A stretch of DNA of 64,000 nt from NCBI GenBank assembly GCA_014905825.1, contig JACGCN010000036.1:62001-126000 (forward strand), read 5' to 3'. The translations under genes were made by a program, and so were the position numbers. Each line of letters starts with the position of its first letter. Position 1 is the stretch's first letter. Below are positions 36,420-46,847 of the stretch, one piece after another. This DNA is from Lyophyllum atratum (lineage: Eukaryota; Basidiomycota; Agaricomycetes; Agaricales; Lyophyllaceae). The notes beneath the pieces were generated by a model. The model saw nothing but the letters and a program-made list of their open reading frames with translations, was not told the DNA's origin and did not search any database.

Positions 36420-37364
36420 TGTGGTAGTGTACCAAGTTCACGCGAGGACGAGAGGGTTTTGGCGATTTGCTTCGGTATCCTTCCCACGCACCGTTATGGA
36501 CTTAGGGTACCGCTTACCTATGACGCGCCGAACCCCACCCCCTCCCTGAACCGAATTCACGTTTACTTTATTCACAGATTCCGTTATCGACTTCACCAAC
36601 GCTCGCCGCTCCCTCCCCCTTCCTTATCGACACTCCATTCCTGCGTAAGCCGAGTTCGACGGAACGGTTCCGAGGCGTACTTTACCATGCGCACGAGCTT
36701 TATATGTTTACCTTTACCTTTCCCTTTCACGCCAGGTCCAGAACTCGAAGGATCGGACTAGGGGCAGACGGTAGGGATGCACCATCGTTGGTTTTACCGT
36801 CATCACGCGCTGCCTGGGCCACAGCTGCGAACTCCACACGACAGAGTGCATCCCGAGTCATTCCTGCTTCGACGACGATTCCGAGGGTCGAGGGCTTCGG
36901 TAAGCTTGCACCAGTTTTCGTCTTTGTTTAGAGTTTAGCCTTTACCTCCGTCATTTCACCTCTACGACGTCATCTTCCGTATATTTTCGATTCGACCACT
37001 TCGCGTTTGGACTGTTGTGTTTTAAAATAGGCACCTCCAATTTGTATAAAAGGGTAGCAGAATCCCTCTATAAAATCCATCTTGCTCAGGATCCCCCGTT
37101 CTCTCGTCAGTTCTCTCGTGTCTCGCCTCTCATACTCTCGACTCCCCCAACTTTCCGTTCACCGGAGCGTTGAGTCTTGATCGGCTGTTTCTTGTCCGTT
37201 CCGAACCCGCGTGCCTCGGTCCGCGTTTGGTTCCGTTGTGATCGATCTCGGAAGCTTTACCGGTGACGGTCCACTTCCCTCTTTGATACTTCTCACGCAG
37301 TCCGTCGTCTTGTAGCGATCGACCCGACGTCCCTCCCTCCTGTAGACTCAGATCTACTACTACA
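36420..37364 (+). repeat. 5' LTR
   Basis: Begins TGTGGTAG and ends CTACTACTACA. TATAAAAG at 37045-37052 is the likely promoter. It matches 42869-43813 over its length by eye, including two spurious ORFs with the same translation. Confidence 0.93.
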
Positions 37365-37385
37365 AGTGGTGACCACCCGCAGGGG
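37365..37385 (+). other. candidate primer-binding site
   Basis: The sequence directly after the 5' LTR (AGTGGTGACCACCCGCAGG) is where the tRNA primer should anneal. It does not match the initiator Met pattern I know, and I cannot name the tRNA. Confidence 0.35.
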
Positions 37386-37562
37386 TCGGGTATTCCGTTT
37401 CGCACTCCATATTCTCTCCGTACGTGTTTCTTTCACGTTCGACGGCTGATTCTTCAAGTTTCAGCGCATACATACTCCTGAAATCAGATATTCAGGCGCC
37501 AAAACCCTCGATCACGTAAGTGATTCATTTACAACCGTATATTGATCTACTCTTTAGACGAT

Positions 37563-40277
37563 ATGCCCGGATCTGATGACGATGGAATTGGGACCTCTGG
37601 TCTCGGCGTCGCTGGCATTGAGCTGGGAACCCCCGCGACTCCTGCAAGTGCTTTCAGCATTAACACGCCGATGCCGACCCCTCGTACTCCATCAGCCCCG
37701 TACTTCAAAGGAAGACGAGTCCAGGATTTCTTAGACACGCTTGAAGCCTATGCCGACAACGCAGGTGTAGAACATTCATTACTTCCAGGATATGTCCTTC
37801 GCTACTGTCACGAACGTGTTCGCCAAGTCCTCGAGCAATCCGCGGTATTCTCTGGTAACGACTGGGCGGCAACTAGCGCGCATATCATCAAATTTTATGG
37901 CTCCAACGACCCGGTCATCGAACAAAGCCCTGAGCGCCTTCGTCAGTGGGCCGTAAAACATGGAGACCACGGCTCTATCAAGAGTGTCAAGGACGTAGCG
38001 AGATATAGGAGAGAATTCGAGCTATTGTCTTCTAAACTTGTCTCGGGTGGAGAGATGCTTCAGAAAGACGTTAACTTGCTATTTTATAGGGGAATTCCAG
38101 ATCCACTTCGCGGCAAAATCAAGAAGAAGATACCGGTGCCTAACCAAGCGAAGAAATCACCACCAGCAATCGATACACTAGTCACCCTTTTAACCAACTA
38201 CTTCGAACATCAAGACCTCGACGACGAACTCCCATCGCTGTCCTTAATGGTCGAAATACCGTCGGACGAAGAAGATGAGCTAGATGACCTCCCGATACGT
38301 CCCAAGTTTGGAAAGAACGTAACTTTTGACATCCCTACACAGAAACAGGTACCTGCAGCACCGGTGGTCGATCCGACGATGGCCGAGCTAGAACGACAGA
38401 TACGAGAATTAAAGACGGCTAACGCTCAGCTTCGACGGATCCAGAGTATGCCCCCGCTCAACAACTTCCCCGACACGAAATATAACGATCAACGATGTAT
38501 TATGTGCGGCGGACGACACCCCGATCGCCCTGCCGGACTCAGGTTTTGCCCAGAAACTCAGAAACTCATTCACGAAGGGTACATTCAGATCGGAACCGGC
38601 GGGAGGGTGTCTATGTTGGATGGGACGGATCTCCCGAGGGCATATGATACTGAAGGGGGAGTGGCTAAAGTACTGAGGGACAGACGCGCGGCGAAGGGAA
38701 AGGAAAGGGAAGGGAAGGATAGACCCCCTCACCTGTCGGCATTTGCGGGACTACAGTACGACGGCGTCGACTACGAAGAAGACACCTTGTTCGACTATGG
38801 GGTCAGATCGGCGTCTGCGACTCAATCTACCGCCTGGCGTGCTTTCGCGTCGCCTGCCGAACGTACTCAGAAGGAGGACCAGAGACACGATCCCACCAAG
38901 CGCCCTGCCAAGAAAGCACCAGCTGCCCCTCCCATTCTTCCTCATCCCGACGATTTGAATGCTAACCCTCATTTGACTAGGAAGCGGGCGCATTTGGAGA
39001 AACCGCCGAATACGATGCCTGGGCCGACCCGTACCCCTTCGAACCCCCCTCCACGACTTCCTCAGCGCGACGAGCCGATGGATGTGGCAGAACCCCCGCG
39101 AGCACCTTCGACATCACACAACATGCCGCGACCTCCCCCAGTCAATACAGAACAGGCTTTCAAGAACAATCGGAAACGAGTACCCCCCAATCCGCCGAAA
39201 CCATCGAAACCGCCTCAGGACGTCGACATGCGCAACACAGCGAAAGGTCCTAACAAGAATACAGCAGGTTACCATTTCACGTCTTCAGTACAGGAAATGG
39301 TCGACATGGATTCCGTACAGGCGAAGATACTGGAAGCTACAATTAATATAAGCGTACGAGATCTCTTGGGCTGTTCTCCTGAACTACAAAGACGCATGGC
39401 TAACCTCACTCGAACACGCCGAGATTACACAGATAAAACGGTAATGGTTCAGTACGGGGAGCAAGGCGAGAACTCAGGGAGCGAGGATGAATACGACTCT
39501 GAAGAAGAAGACGAGGTTTACGCATCGGCATTCATGGCGACTTATGAAGATAACGTGTCATCGAATCAGGCAGACACCGAGGGTATGATTAACTCTAGAG
39601 TCGCTATGACGTTTGATACCGGTCGAGATACGGAAGATTCAGTACTGGAACGATATGCTCACGCCGTCAAAATTCACTACGAGCCTGTCCCTCTCTTCGC
39701 CATGGTCACAGGTCGATTCAACGGGAAATTCGGTGGAGTCGATGTATCTTTTATGATTGATACTGGTTCAGAACTAAACTTGGTCTCCCGCGACGTTTAT
39801 ACTAGCACGGGATTACCTATCGACCTAGATGGCACGCGGTGGTCCCTGAAAGGGATCAACGGAAACCCTGTTCCCCTAGGGGGATGTGTTCGAGATGTAC
39901 CGATTTTACTCAATGGAACTCGATTCGACCACCATTTCTTTTGTAGCTCGGACGCCTTAGGTTGCGGGAAAGCGAGCGTCATCTTGGGACAGCCATGGTT
40001 ACAGTGGTACGAGGCTGGGATCAACTACACGCGGCGCGGCTTGATGTGGATGAAGATCTGGAAAGACGGACGATTCAAGGGACGGAAACCGGACCTGGTC
40101 ATAGCCCTTTGCAACCCGGGAGCTCCTCGGAATGCGAGCTCGTTGACTCCTGACAACCCACACAGTACACCAGGACGCGACAAAATTCAACAGAAGAATG
40201 CCAACCACCCCAAGGCATGGATCGAGGACGACTCCGATTCCGACGACGACATGGCGGCTGGCGTTTCGAAAAATTAA
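37563..40277 (+). CDS. Retrotransposon Gag-protease polyprotein
   Basis: 904 aa from ATG 37563. The N-terminal half is a capsid-like region ('YFKGRRVQDFLDTLEAYADN' onward). A zinc-knuckle-like 'CIMCGGRHPDRPAGLRFC' lies near residue 312, then a Pro-rich linker, 'ISVRDLLGCSPELQRRMA', and the retropepsin motif 'FMIDTGSELNLVSRD' near residue 730. It ends at TAA 40275-40277 after an acidic tail. The next ORF overlaps it by 61 nt in the -1 frame. Confidence 0.9.
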   Translation: MPGSDDDGIGTSGLGVAGIELGTPATPASAFSINTPMPTPRTPSAPYFKGRRVQDFLDTLEAYADNAGVEHSLLPGYVLRYCHERVRQVLEQSAVFSGNDWAATSAHIIKFYGSNDPVIEQSPERLRQWAVKHGDHGSIKSVKDVARYRREFELLSSKLVSGGEMLQKDVNLLFYRGIPDPLRGKIKKKIPVPNQAKKSPPAIDTLVTLLTNYFEHQDLDDELPSLSLMVEIPSDEEDELDDLPIRPKFGKNVTFDIPTQKQVPAAPVVDPTMAELERQIRELKTANAQLRRIQSMPPLNNFPDTKYNDQRCIMCGGRHPDRPAGLRFCPETQKLIHEGYIQIGTGGRVSMLDGTDLPRAYDTEGGVAKVLRDRRAAKGKEREGKDRPPHLSAFAGLQYDGVDYEEDTLFDYGVRSASATQSTAWRAFASPAERTQKEDQRHDPTKRPAKKAPAAPPILPHPDDLNANPHLTRKRAHLEKPPNTMPGPTRTPSNPPPRLPQRDEPMDVAEPPRAPSTSHNMPRPPPVNTEQAFKNNRKRVPPNPPKPSKPPQDVDMRNTAKGPNKNTAGYHFTSSVQEMVDMDSVQAKILEATINISVRDLLGCSPELQRRMANLTRTRRDYTDKTVMVQYGEQGENSGSEDEYDSEEEDEVYASAFMATYEDNVSSNQADTEGMINSRVAMTFDTGRDTEDSVLERYAHAVKIHYEPVPLFAMVTGRFNGKFGGVDVSFMIDTGSELNLVSRDVYTSTGLPIDLDGTRWSLKGINGNPVPLGGCVRDVPILLNGTRFDHHFFCSSDALGCGKASVILGQPWLQWYEAGINYTRRGLMWMKIWKDGRFKGRKPDLVIALCNPGAPRNASSLTPDNPHSTPGRDKIQQKNANHPKAWIEDDSDSDDDMAAGVSKN

Positions 40278-42337
40278 AGACGGACCCGTACACCGAGCCT
40301 GAACACCATCAGGACGAGTCCGTACCCACTCTCGGAAAATCCTTACATGTCCTCGCCGGTCGATATTCGTATGATTCTCGCCCTTCTCCTTTACTAAATG
40401 TTTTGCCACCTAGCTCGTACGATCATTTGTTGCAACAGTTCATGTTTATAGCGCCGCCATCTTCGATACCCCAAGAGTCTCCATGGGTTGAACGTATAAC
40501 TAATCCTCTACCGCGATTTTCAGCGGCTCTCCAGTCACGTACGAAATATAAAACGGTTGATCGGAAAGTTCGCCCGGTGCCAACATATATGCCCGACCCG
40601 GCGGGGCAAGTATTCGCTCCAGTCATCATTCCTACTCCTTCTCCTTTGTCGTTAAATCCACCGAGTATCTTAGATTTCAAACCAACAAAGCGGTTAACCC
40701 AGGAACGACTAGAAATGATTCTCAAATCGGTACCTGAGGGGTTCTTAAAGCCTCGGGAAATAGACCTTCTGGTTGAAGTCCTGAGAGTTCGCCAAAGCGG
40801 TCTGGCCTTCGAAGACTCGGAACGAGGTACGTTCTCAGACAAATACTTCCCCGATTACGAGATTCCTGTCATAGAACACACCCCATGGGTTCAAAACGAG
40901 ATTCGGATACCGAAAGCAATTGAACACGAAGTTCGGCAAATGCTGGTGGCCCAGAAGAAAGCAGGGAAGTATGAACATTCTTCCGCATCGTACCGCTCAC
41001 GCATATTTGCAGTTGCAAAGAAAGGGGGTATTCGTCTAGTGGCGGATGTACAAGAATTGAATAAAGTTACGGTGCGTGATTCTGGCCTCCCTCCCCGAAC
41101 TGACGACTTCGCAGAAGGATTTGTGGGACGAGTCATTTACGGGCTTATCGATCTCTTCTCTGGATATGACGGTCGGCGCCTGGCAGTGGGCTCTAGGCCA
41201 CTTACTACTTTTGCTTGCGCGCTGGGGCCGCTTCGATCATGTGTGTTGCCTCAGGGTGCGACGAACTCGGTACCAGAATTCCAGCGGTGTACTTCACACG
41301 TTCTACAAGAGGAGATTCCCGACAACGGAGGCGTCTTCATCGACGATATTGGGGTCGTGGGACCGAAGACTTGGTATGGTCAAGTCGAGATATCTCCGGG
41401 TATTCGTCAAGCTGTTTACGAGTTCGCGGTCATTCTCGACCGGTTCCTCCTACGTCTCATCACCGCCGGAGTCACAGCGTCAGGAAAGAAGTTGGTACTA
41501 GCGGCTCCCCGTCTCAACATAGTCGGAACGATTGTATCAGAAAAAGGGTGGCATTTGGAACACGGTTTGGTTTCGAAAGTATTAAAATGGGGACCACTCA
41601 CTTCAGTTACAGACGTTCGAGCTTTCTTAGGTACGGCGGGTGTAGGGCGAAAATGGATCAAGGGCTTTTCATTAATCGCTAAACCGCTCACCCACCTAAC
41701 CAAGAAGTCCCCCGGCGACTTCTACTTCGACGACGATGCCCGGGAAGCCCAAGAGAAGCTCAAGAGCCTGGTATCAACAGCTCCCGTTTTAATTAAGATA
41801 GACTATTCGGCTGCTAAGCTAATTTCGCCTTTAGACCCACAGCCTCGACCATCAGAACACGGCCTTGTAGTCCTAGGCGTGGATTCGTGTACCAACGGAG
41901 CAGGATGGATCCTCAGTCAATTCGTGGAACGAGAGAAACACCCGGCCTTGTTCGGGTCGTGCACTTTCAACGATAGGGAATCTCGTTACTCTCAGCCGAA
42001 GTGCGAGTTGTATGGGCTATTCAGAGCAGTGAAGGACCTTCGTCATCGAGTTTGGGGGATTCATTTCCGAATTGACGCTGACGCAAAGTTTCTAATAGAA
42101 ATGATCAAGCAACCCGATCTCCCGAATGCACCAATGACTCGATGGGTGATGTATCTGACTCTCTCGGAACTTGGGTACTATTGCACGAGACTTGGTTGGA
42201 AGGGCAGAAGGGCAACAAGGGGGCCCTTCGTTGGTCCGGACCTTATATCGTTCACAAGCGACTATATGATACCACTTACCAGTTGCGCGAGTTGGACGGA
42301 GTCCTGCGTCGAGAGACCATCAGCGCTGACCGACTAA
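40217..42337 (+). CDS. Retrotransposon reverse transcriptase-RNase H ORF, truncated
   Basis: Overlaps gag by 61 nt in the -1 frame, with its own ATG at 40217. RT runs from about 'IFAVAKKGGIRLVADVQELN' with the catalytic FIDD ('GVFIDDIGV', near residue 373, in place of Y-x-DD). The thumb and connection follow, then RNase H ('VLGVDSCTNGAGWIL', near 553; 'IDADAKFLIEMIK'). Past 'PMTRWVMYL' (near residue 640) the frame degenerates. No integrase zinc-binding or DDE core follows. The true C-terminus of Pol resumes in another frame (see next entry). Confidence 0.85.
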   Translation: MDRGRLRFRRRHGGWRFEKLKTDPYTEPEHHQDESVPTLGKSLHVLAGRYSYDSRPSPLLNVLPPSSYDHLLQQFMFIAPPSSIPQESPWVERITNPLPRFSAALQSRTKYKTVDRKVRPVPTYMPDPAGQVFAPVIIPTPSPLSLNPPSILDFKPTKRLTQERLEMILKSVPEGFLKPREIDLLVEVLRVRQSGLAFEDSERGTFSDKYFPDYEIPVIEHTPWVQNEIRIPKAIEHEVRQMLVAQKKAGKYEHSSASYRSRIFAVAKKGGIRLVADVQELNKVTVRDSGLPPRTDDFAEGFVGRVIYGLIDLFSGYDGRRLAVGSRPLTTFACALGPLRSCVLPQGATNSVPEFQRCTSHVLQEEIPDNGGVFIDDIGVVGPKTWYGQVEISPGIRQAVYEFAVILDRFLLRLITAGVTASGKKLVLAAPRLNIVGTIVSEKGWHLEHGLVSKVLKWGPLTSVTDVRAFLGTAGVGRKWIKGFSLIAKPLTHLTKKSPGDFYFDDDAREAQEKLKSLVSTAPVLIKIDYSAAKLISPLDPQPRPSEHGLVVLGVDSCTNGAGWILSQFVEREKHPALFGSCTFNDRESRYSQPKCELYGLFRAVKDLRHRVWGIHFRIDADAKFLIEMIKQPDLPNAPMTRWVMYLTLSELGYYCTRLGWKGRRATRGPFVGPDLISFTSDYMIPLTSCASWTESCVERPSALTD

Positions 42338-42726
42338 AAATATTTTATTTTCGCGAGGAACACCAGACTATCCGCAGTGTCAGCGCCTCTCAATTTGCCA
42401 TCTTCTCGGCCGCTAACTCGACTTTCGCCAACGCAACCGGTTTTCTCGAGGCGCAGTTGGCTACGATCAATGTCAAAATCCCTCCATTCCCCTTATCAGT
42501 CCGGCTAGGCTTCACTCGCCCCATCGTCAACTGGCACCTCAAGTATAGGCCGACTTTCATTTCCGCTCCCGACCATCCTCCCCCTGCCGTCGTCGACCTT
42601 GCTCAGAACAACGACTTGACATACTGCAACCACTCTGGACGGTACGAGAAGATGTCGGAGAATGCAACTGTGGTGTCCATCGATGAATTATGCCGTTTGG
42701 CGGAGGAGTTCATGCCTTTACGTTAG
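42168..42726 (+). pseudogene. Integrase C-terminal remnant
   Basis: In a different frame from RT, this stretch reads 'TWVLLHETWLEGQKGNKG', then 'RWSGPYIVHKRL' (the GPY/F module at the integrase C-terminus), and continues to 'LCRLAEEFMPLR' and a stop. The catalytic core, normally some hundreds of residues, is missing between RNase H and this point, with the junction near 42150-42170. Confidence 0.8.
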
Positions 42727-42868
42727 CTACTCGATCCCTCCCAAGCTGCTTGTTATCTCTACCTTCTTCAACCTTTCTCATCATTTTTCTTTGTCCTATT
42801 CGTAACCTTTGCTACACTCCTTTCTTTCTTTTTCACGACGAGGTCGCCGTTATTTTCTTTGTCCTATT

Positions 42869-43813
42869 TGTGGTAGTGTACCAAGTTCACGCGAGGACGA
42901 GAGGGTTTTGGCGATTTGCTTCGGTATCCTTCCCACGCACCGTTATGGACTTAGGGTACCGCTTACCTATGACGCGCCGAACCCCACCCCCTCCCTGAAC
43001 CGAATTCACGTTTACTTTATTCACAGATTCCGTTATCGACTTCACCAACGCTCGCCGCTCCCTCCCCCTTCCTTATCGACACTCCATTCCTGCGTAAGCC
43101 GAGTTCGACGGAACGGTTCCGAGGCGTACTTTACCATGCGCACGAGCTTTATATGTTTACCTTTACCTTTCCCTTTCACGCCAGGTCCAGAACTCGAAGG
43201 ATCGGACTAGGGGCAGACGGTAGGGATGCACCATCGTTGGTTTTACCGTCATCACGCGCTGCCTGGGCCACAGCTGCGAACTCCACACGACAGAGTGCAT
43301 CCCGAGTCATTCCTGCTTCGACGACGATTCCGAGGGTCGAGGGCTTCGGTAAGCTTGCACCAGTTTTCGTCTTTGTTTAGAGTTTAGCCTTTACCTCCGT
43401 CATTTCACCTCTACGACGTCATCTTCCGTATATTTTCGATTCGACCACTTCGCGTTTGGACTGTTGTGTTTTAAAATAGGCACCTCCAATTTGTATAAAA
43501 GGGTAGCAGAATCCCTCTATAAAATCCATCTTGCTCAGGATCCCCCGTTCTCTCGTCAGTTCTCTCGTGTCTCGCCTCTCATACTCTCGACTCCCCCAAC
43601 TTTCCGTTCACCGGAGCGTTGAGTCTTGATCGGCTGTTTCTTGTCCGTTCCGAACCCGCGTGCCTCGGTCCGCGTTTGGTTCCGTTGTGATCGATCTCGG
43701 AAGCTTTACCGGTGACGGTCCACTTCCCTCTTTGATACTTCTCACGCAGTCCGTCGTCTTGTAGCGATCGACCCGACGTCCCTCCCTCCTGTAGACTCAG
43801 ATCTACTACTACA
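42869..43813 (+). repeat. 3' LTR
   Basis: 945 bp, matching the 5' LTR. It is preceded by pyrimidine-rich sequence rather than an obvious polypurine tract. Confidence 0.93.
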
Positions 43814-44368
43814 CCGTACTATCTATTTACCATATATATACAGTAGGTACCGTATATGTTTACGTATATGTATAGGCCTGTTCGAAAAATTGTCCTATAC
43901 AGTAGATATACAGTATAGCATATGGTTATACTGTTAATTTTTCCCGTACAGTAAATCAGTGGCTTTCCTGGGGCCTAGGTTGATTTCGCGATAGGTCGCA
44001 ATCGAGGAGGTGTCAGCAAATGACGAGAGAACGAGGCCTGTTTTTGGACAAGGCGTAACCAAAAACACCTCTCGGATCGGGCTTGGCCTATTTTTAGATC
44101 GTCCACAGCGAGCTACTCCAAAATTGTAACACGTTGTGCGCGTTCTTCTGACACATCTCAGTGACAAGTCTCATTCTTTGTGAGCAGAGCCTTTTAGACT
44201 GTCAGGTCAGACCCTGGACAATGCAGGGAACATGTCCCTTTCATAAGCAAGCAATTTCGAACTTACATGTCCAGGTTGATTGAAGATCGGTCGTCCTTGG
44301 GTCGTCCTCCGCATAATAATTTATTGCTCAAAATTTTGAGGTAGTTTTAGGTAGTTTTACAAGACTTT

Positions 44369-44626
44369 TTGGCCATACCAGCAACAACTGTATCCGTCGA
44401 GCGCACCTCCTCAAAATTACGACACACTGCATCTCAGCGGATCTCAGCAGCCCCTGGAAGGCCGAGACAATCAGTCAAGATTTGTTGTCGAAGGTATGGA
44501 TTCGGTCGGGGTTATTTGATGTCAACGAGCCCAAGGTTCCGGTCGGAAAGCATGGCTCGATCTGACCCTATAACAACTGTCTACATCATACCATATAACC
44601 ATATATGTACTGTATATACACACTAA
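44369..44626 (+). pseudogene. hAT transposase C-terminal fragment
   Basis: The frame opens 'MAIPATTVSVERTSSKLRHT', matching the conserved hAT dimerisation-domain motif ('IPATSVSVER...FS'). The conserved Phe-Ser is replaced by Ser-Ser and the rest diverges. The catalytic part is absent, so the element cannot move on its own. Confidence 0.7.
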
Positions 44627-44688
44627 ATAACTGTATCCGCATATCTAGGCCCTTGGTCGTATACGGATACAGTACGGTTGGAGCCTTA

Positions 44689-44696
44689 ATAGATGT
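44689..44696. repeat. 8-bp hAT target-site duplication, right
   Basis: ATAGATGT, matching 36397-36404. Confidence 0.85.
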
Positions 44697-44809
44697 ATTA
44701 TGTTCGTTGTGTGTGACAGGCACACTATGGTCGCAAACGGGATAACCCCAGCACACCTACCACATTATGTACTAGAGAGTGTAGTCCAAAAACTGAATTT
44801 ACCGTTCTA

Positions 44810-44883
44810 TGGCCAACGTGGGGATCGAACCCAAGACCTTCGCGTTATTAGCACGACGCTCTAACCAGCTGAGCTAGTCGGCC
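44810..44883 (-). tRNA. tRNA-Ile (anticodon AAU), copy 4
   Basis: Same 74-nt sequence as the other copies, minus strand, with a TTTTT terminator about 17 nt downstream on that strand. It lies 114 bp beyond the hAT right duplication. Confidence 0.97.
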
Positions 44884-46847
44884 AATGTAATTGTAGCCAC
44901 TTCAGTGCCTGTCCTTCGACGATCGACTGAAAGGAAGCTACTGGGCTATATCCCGCCGCATTCTGGAGTCTCCAAACTCGTTCGAAACATATAATGTTAG
45001 CTCAAGATCTTTGGGTTCGCGGACCTTTCCATCGTATGCATAGAATGCTCACCTACGCGCCCCTCGTTTCCTACATGTGGATGACATCGTGTTCAAGGTT
45101 TGTCGACCGCGCTATTGCTCGTTTAGACGCTGTGATTACTTCGCGGTCCACAATTTCCTCTTCGGCCCTTAGTCGTGATTATATGCATAATAATGACGTG
45201 TTGTAATTAGCCGCATTTCGTCAAGGAGCGGATGATTCGAAGGATTCTTGAAAGCCATAAGTAGCTGGGGTCCAAGGACACGAATTATTTTGCACAAAGA
45301 ATACGTTCCACGGATGCCGCGATTTGTGATGAGGCTATCGTCAATACCACGCTGGATGACGCGGAGAAACCCAGAAATGTGCACATTGTACCGCCCCCCG
45401 ATGCGAAGATGAAAAAGCTGCTGAACGGAATGCTATCTGCGTTCCTTGAAAGATCAGGAAGATTTTGAGCGCTGTTCAAGCTGTAAATTGAAACGAGTGC
45501 ATGTATAGATGATGAACAAGTACCTTGGGTTGAGTGCACCGCCCGTTCAATACGGGATCATTGATTTGATAATGATGGGCTCCGCAAACGCTCCGTATCA
45601 AACAAAGATTGTCCGTCGTGAGAAGCCTTGACGCTGCACGGCATACGAGAACTTGTCAAACGTGTTCGCGAACGTCGAGACTGCCGAAGTCATGTGGTAT
45701 CTGACATGAGGCGCCCGTAATCATTCTAGCTGTCCAAGCCTATTTATAATGAGATGATGCAATGATAACATACCCTCTATGTTCCGCATAATGAACAGAT
45801 GGGATAGGAAGACCTGATAATAGCTGATAACATCACCACGGCCATAACGCTACGTCTATGGCTCTGCAACGTCCGTAGGTGGGGGCCGGACGAAGAGCGA
45901 TTGGGGCGCTACTCAGAACTCCTGAAAGAAACATTAGAATAACGAATTTCACAGCAGATGACGCGTAAGACATATAGATGAAGCACACGCACCCGCTATA
46001 ACTGAAAGAGACTCGCTGCTAGTGTCTTTTGAGAATAGCGGGAATGCAGGATTTGAATGATTATAAGAAGCATGACTCAGAAGCCCTTCCAGATTTGAGC
46101 GGCTACACGATACGTCTTCAACTTACGGAACATATTTGGATGAAACGCCTCAACCTCGCTCAAACGAATCTGAAACGGGCTCAGGGAGCGGTGCACAAAT
46201 TGCGCCGATGTCGTGGAGATGGTATGGAGTGTGGGTATCGAGTAGATCCTGATCAAAGCTGACAGTTATGAGATGAGAGAACTGTGTATTGTCGGAGGGT
46301 TCAAGATGCCGCCTAGTCTGTAGTATGGATGTAAGTGAGTAGGTGCTCACCTCTATGGCGCTTTCAAGGAAAAATTTGGCGGCGGCCCGATCCATCAGTC
46401 CAAGGTTCAGTTCACGTGAGTTCCTGATTAAAATTTTGATGCCCGAGACCAGTGGCCCTGACGGTCCTGATACCCCCCCTTGTACCTCCTGCGCCCACCG
46501 GCGACAATACCGGCGCTACGAAGTAACCGATCACTTGGTATTTTTGCACATTCACTCCCAGTGGTGTGAAGGAGCACGCACAACTTCCACTATGGCATGG
46601 GTAGGCGTCAGAGATCATATTGACGGACGCCAGATCACAGATTGGATGGCACCGCCTGCAGTTTGTCCTGCTCGATCATGAAACCTGACTTGGCTAAGAA
46701 TGTCCACAAAGATGAGTCGTGCACCGCTTCTTGTAAATTCCCGATCCTAGTGTTCCTGTCAGTTCCTGTCTTAGCGCGTTCCCGTATATATAACACGGCT
46801 GATAACCCGCACCTGGCATCAGATACCCACCTCCACCTTACTATAAC
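44884..46847. other. intergenic, no confident gene
   Basis: A plus-strand frame ending near 45467 ('AIVNTTLDDAEKPRNVHIVP' then 'MKKLLNGMLSAFLERSGRF') looks protein-like but is under 70 aa and has no start. Other frames have no motifs. The promoter of the peroxygenase gene is at the right, with 'TATATAAC' about 60 nt before its ATG. Confidence 0.4.

Larger units (their letters stand above)
36420..43813 (+). mobile_element. Ty3/gypsy LTR retrotransposon, integrase-deleted
   Basis: 7,394-bp element with two 945-bp LTRs that appear identical. The order gag-protease-RT-RNase H is the Ty3/gypsy order. It is bounded by a 4-bp duplication (CCGT at 36416-36419 and 43814-43817). It sits 15 bp inside the left terminal repeat of the hAT element. 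Confidence 0.92.
36405..44688. mobile_element. hAT-type DNA transposon interrupted by an LTR retrotransposon
   Basis: Terminal inverted repeats TAAGGCTCCAACCGTACT lie at the left end (36405-36419, continuing after the insertion at 43818) and as the reverse complement at the right end (ending 44688). 8-bp duplications ATAGATGT flank the element, the hAT signature. Without the insertion it is about 886 bp. It retains a piece of the transposase C-terminal dimerisation domain (44369 on) and AT-rich subterminal regions with repeated GTATAT/ATACAGTA words. Confidence 0.85.

Noticed and set aside
36459..36931. Two ORFs repeated exactly at 42809-43380
   Set aside because: They lie in the LTRs and are duplicated because the LTRs are; no protein family is visible.
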